Shown here: positions 5,746 through 7,259 of the stretch, in pieces
Numbering within the stretch: position 1 is the stretch's first letter
How the letters are laid out: every line of letters starts with the position of its first letter
NCBI GenBank assembly: GCA_946619805.1
Contig: CAMOMM010000048.1
Span: 1 to 7,259 of the forward strand
Length of the DNA stretch: 7,259 nucleotides
Origin: an uncultured Bacillota bacterium
Lineage (GTDB): Bacteria; Bacillota_I; Bacilli_A; Erysipelotrichales; Erysipelotrichaceae
Direction: 5' to 3'
Program-made: the position numbers and the translations under genes
The notes under the pieces: model-generated
Seen by the model: the letters and a program-made list of their open reading frames with translations, nothing else
The model's database searches: none
Told to the model about the DNA's origin: nothing

Positions 5746-6651
5746 ATGGCATTTACACCTGATGATAAGGGAATGCTTCAGGGTTATATCGATAAAGCAC
5801 GCCCCTTCACAGACATGTTTTCAGTTAAGGGAAAAGTTGCCCTGGTAACAGGTGGCTCTTCCGGCTTGGGTTTTGATATCACATTAAGATTACTTCAAGG
5901 CGGTGCCAAGGTAGTAATAGCATCAAACTCTCACATTGAAGAAGAAGCTGCTCTTGATCTGCTGCAGAAAGAAGGTTATGGTGACAGTGTGGTTTTCCAT
6001 TTCACTGATGTCAGAAATGAAGAAGAAGTAGAAGAACTGGTTAACTTCACAGTAGAACAATTCGGCTCGCTGGATATCTTTGTTAACAGTGCTGCGATCT
6101 GGAACTATGCTAAAATCTACGACCTTCCAAAAGAAGATCTCCAGCTGGTTTTTGAAACCAATGTATATGGTGCTTTCTTTGGCGTCAAGCATGTCAGCAA
6201 GTATATGAAAGAAAACAACATTCATGGCAAAATTGTTCTAATATCTTCAAACAGCCCAATTGTTCCTTATCCTGTTTTCGGAGGATACCCTCATTATGCT
6301 TCCAGCAAGGCTGCAGTCATGGGCCTGGCTACTGAAGCAGCCAAAGAACTGAAGCGCTACGGCATTAATGTCAACAGCATTGCTCCGGGCGGAATGGTTA
6401 CTCCAGGTGCTGCAGGCAATCTGGCAAGTGAAGGATTAACCGAAGAACAGCAGGATGAATTCTATGACGAATTAATGGTATGGCAGGTTGACGGTCAGCT
6501 TCCGGTTGATGAAGTTGGTATCATGGCTTATACCTTCTGTACTCCTGTCGCCGATGGCATTACCGGTGAAACGGTAGTTGTCGATGGTGGAGCTTCACAT
6601 AACATTGTTAAATATCAGGCAGCTATTGATGCTTACCCGCCTGAAGACTAG
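5746..6651 (+). CDS. Short-chain dehydrogenase/reductase (classical SDR)
   Basis: A 301-residue NAD(P)-dependent oxidoreductase of the classical SDR family, acting on an alcohol or ketone that I cannot identify. The Rossmann motif TGGSSGLG is at 35-42, NSAA at 114-117, the tetrad Asn at 139, the catalytic Ser in ISS (167-168), and YASSK with Tyr184 and Lys188. GITGETVVVDGG near the end is the usual C-terminal strand. Compared with 250-residue members it has about 27 extra N-terminal residues before the first strand and a C-terminal tail ending YPPED. After the second strand it reads VVIASNSH, without the Asp typical of NAD users or a basic residue typical of NADP users, so cofactor choice is open. 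AAGGAGG (5729-5735) is ten bases before the ATG. It is first in a unit with the cysteine-rich gene ten bases downstream and divergent from the PucR-type regulator. KduD-like or FabG-like roles are possible but unsupported. Confidence 0.92.
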   Translation: MAFTPDDKGMLQGYIDKARPFTDMFSVKGKVALVTGGSSGLGFDITLRLLQGGAKVVIASNSHIEEEAALDLLQKEGYGDSVVFHFTDVRNEEEVEELVNFTVEQFGSLDIFVNSAAIWNYAKIYDLPKEDLQLVFETNVYGAFFGVKHVSKYMKENNIHGKIVLISSNSPIVPYPVFGGYPHYASSKAAVMGLATEAAKELKRYGINVNSIAPGGMVTPGAAGNLASEGLTEEQQDEFYDELMVWQVDGQLPVDEVGIMAYTFCTPVADGITGETVVVDGGASHNIVKYQAAIDAYPPED

Positions 6652-6661
6652 AAAGGACCTT

Positions 6662-7259
6662 ATGACTAAGAAAATAGACGAAAGAATACCTGCAAACTCA
6701 GGTGAAGGCGCCGGCTTCAAAACATTTAATGCAGTCCAGTCACCTTGGAACAAACTCATGTCCTATCAGGATGCACTGCATTATGCCTCAAGATTTGAAG
6801 CTGTCTTAAGTGCGGCTGTCGCACAGGCTTACAGGATCATCATACCTGATTATGCAACCAGAGCTTCTGAAATGTGCAAGGAAGCATATGCCAGACTGTA
6901 CCGGACAGGCCTGTATTATCCAAATGATGACGGTTTTGGAATTCACCCTTTCATGTGTGGATCATACCCTGGTGCCCTGATAGGCGACAAGGGCGATGAT
7001 GCTCTGTTAATGTGCGGCAGATGCCAGGACTTTGGTACCTACAGATGCGAAAAGGAACTTGATGTCTGTGACTGGGATATCGTCGGATCTGAGCTTTGCC
7101 GTGCAACAACCATGTCTCTGCAGGGACAGGCTGATGCTACTGAAACCAGACACCGCAAAGGCCACAAGCTGGATTATCTGATGGTCGAAGCAAAAGGCTG
7201 CGGTGACAGACACTGCCGTATCATTGCTGAAAGCAGAGAAAAATACCCGGCACCTGAAC
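6662..7259 (+). CDS. Cysteine-rich protein, possibly ATC-hydrolase/V4R-like (3' part missing)
   Basis: An open frame from the ATG at 6662 runs without a stop to the right edge (199 codons seen). It follows the dehydrogenase stop by ten bases, with AAAGGA four bases before the ATG, so the two are co-transcribed. The visible part has an N-terminal SPWNKLMSYQDALHYASRFE, a helical middle (about 45-80), and then a cysteine-rich half: Cys99, 118, 121, 129, 136, 146, 180 and 185, including CGRC (118-121), CDWD (136-139) and KGCGDRHCR (178-186). The last motif resembles the C-terminal KGDxxCxF-type ending of L-2-amino-thiazoline-4-carboxylate hydrolase-like and V4R proteins, but the likeness is weak and I would not assign an activity. 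No signal peptide or membrane segment is visible. The cysteines could bind metal. Its link to the dehydrogenase and PucR-type regulator suggests it works on the same substrate. Confidence 0.8.
   Translation, partial: MTKKIDERIPANSGEGAGFKTFNAVQSPWNKLMSYQDALHYASRFEAVLSAAVAQAYRIIIPDYATRASEMCKEAYARLYRTGLYYPNDDGFGIHPFMCGSYPGALIGDKGDDALLMCGRCQDFGTYRCEKELDVCDWDIVGSELCRATTMSLQGQADATETRHRKGHKLDYLMVEAKGCGDRHCRIIAESREKYPAPE

Noticed and set aside
5923..6225. 100-codon minus-strand open frame
   Set aside because: It is antisense to the catalytic core of the SDR gene and has no start context or motif.

Overview
The window looks like chromosomal DNA from an anaerobic, probably gut-type member of the Bacillota (Firmicutes). 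The evidence is strong AGGAGG-type ribosome binding sites, AT-rich intergenic regions with TATAAT-like promoter elements, a free-standing fhs-fchA-folD one-carbon cluster, a PucR-type regulator and a Butyrivibrio Est1E-like esterase. I cannot name the species from sequence alone. There are no rRNA or tRNA genes, CRISPR arrays, insertion sequences or phage genes.

Left part (1-3402, minus strand): an operon read right to left. Its order is fhs (formate-tetrahydrofolate ligase), fchA (methenyl-tetrahydrofolate cyclohydrolase), folD (methylene-tetrahydrofolate dehydrogenase), then the first 77 codons of a feruloyl-esterase-like alpha/beta hydrolase that runs off the left edge. The genes are tightly packed: the fchA ribosome binding site overlaps the fhs stop, fchA and folD overlap by 8 bases, and 19 bases separate folD from the esterase. 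Together Fhs, FchA and FolD interconvert formate, 10-formyl-, methenyl- and methylene-tetrahydrofolate. FolD lacks the lysine and glutamine that other bifunctional FolD enzymes use for the cyclohydrolase step, so FchA probably supplies that step.

Right part (about 3570-7259): a regulated accessory unit. A 71-residue protein of unknown function (plus strand) has its own leader and terminator. It converges on a PucR-family regulator (minus strand). The regulator is divergent from a plus-strand pair: a short-chain dehydrogenase/reductase, then a cysteine-rich protein of uncertain family that runs off the right edge.

The 71-residue gene and the dehydrogenase gene share almost the same leader. 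Both have an identical 14-base element, TTTATCATTAAAGT, 69 and 68 bases before the start codon, then an ATTC...GGGAA segment, then ACATTAA near the AGGAGG site. The regulator gene lies between them. The simplest reading is that the regulator controls both units in response to an unknown compound and that the dehydrogenase and cysteine-rich protein act on it. This substrate-specific module is the part of the window most likely to hold undescribed biology.
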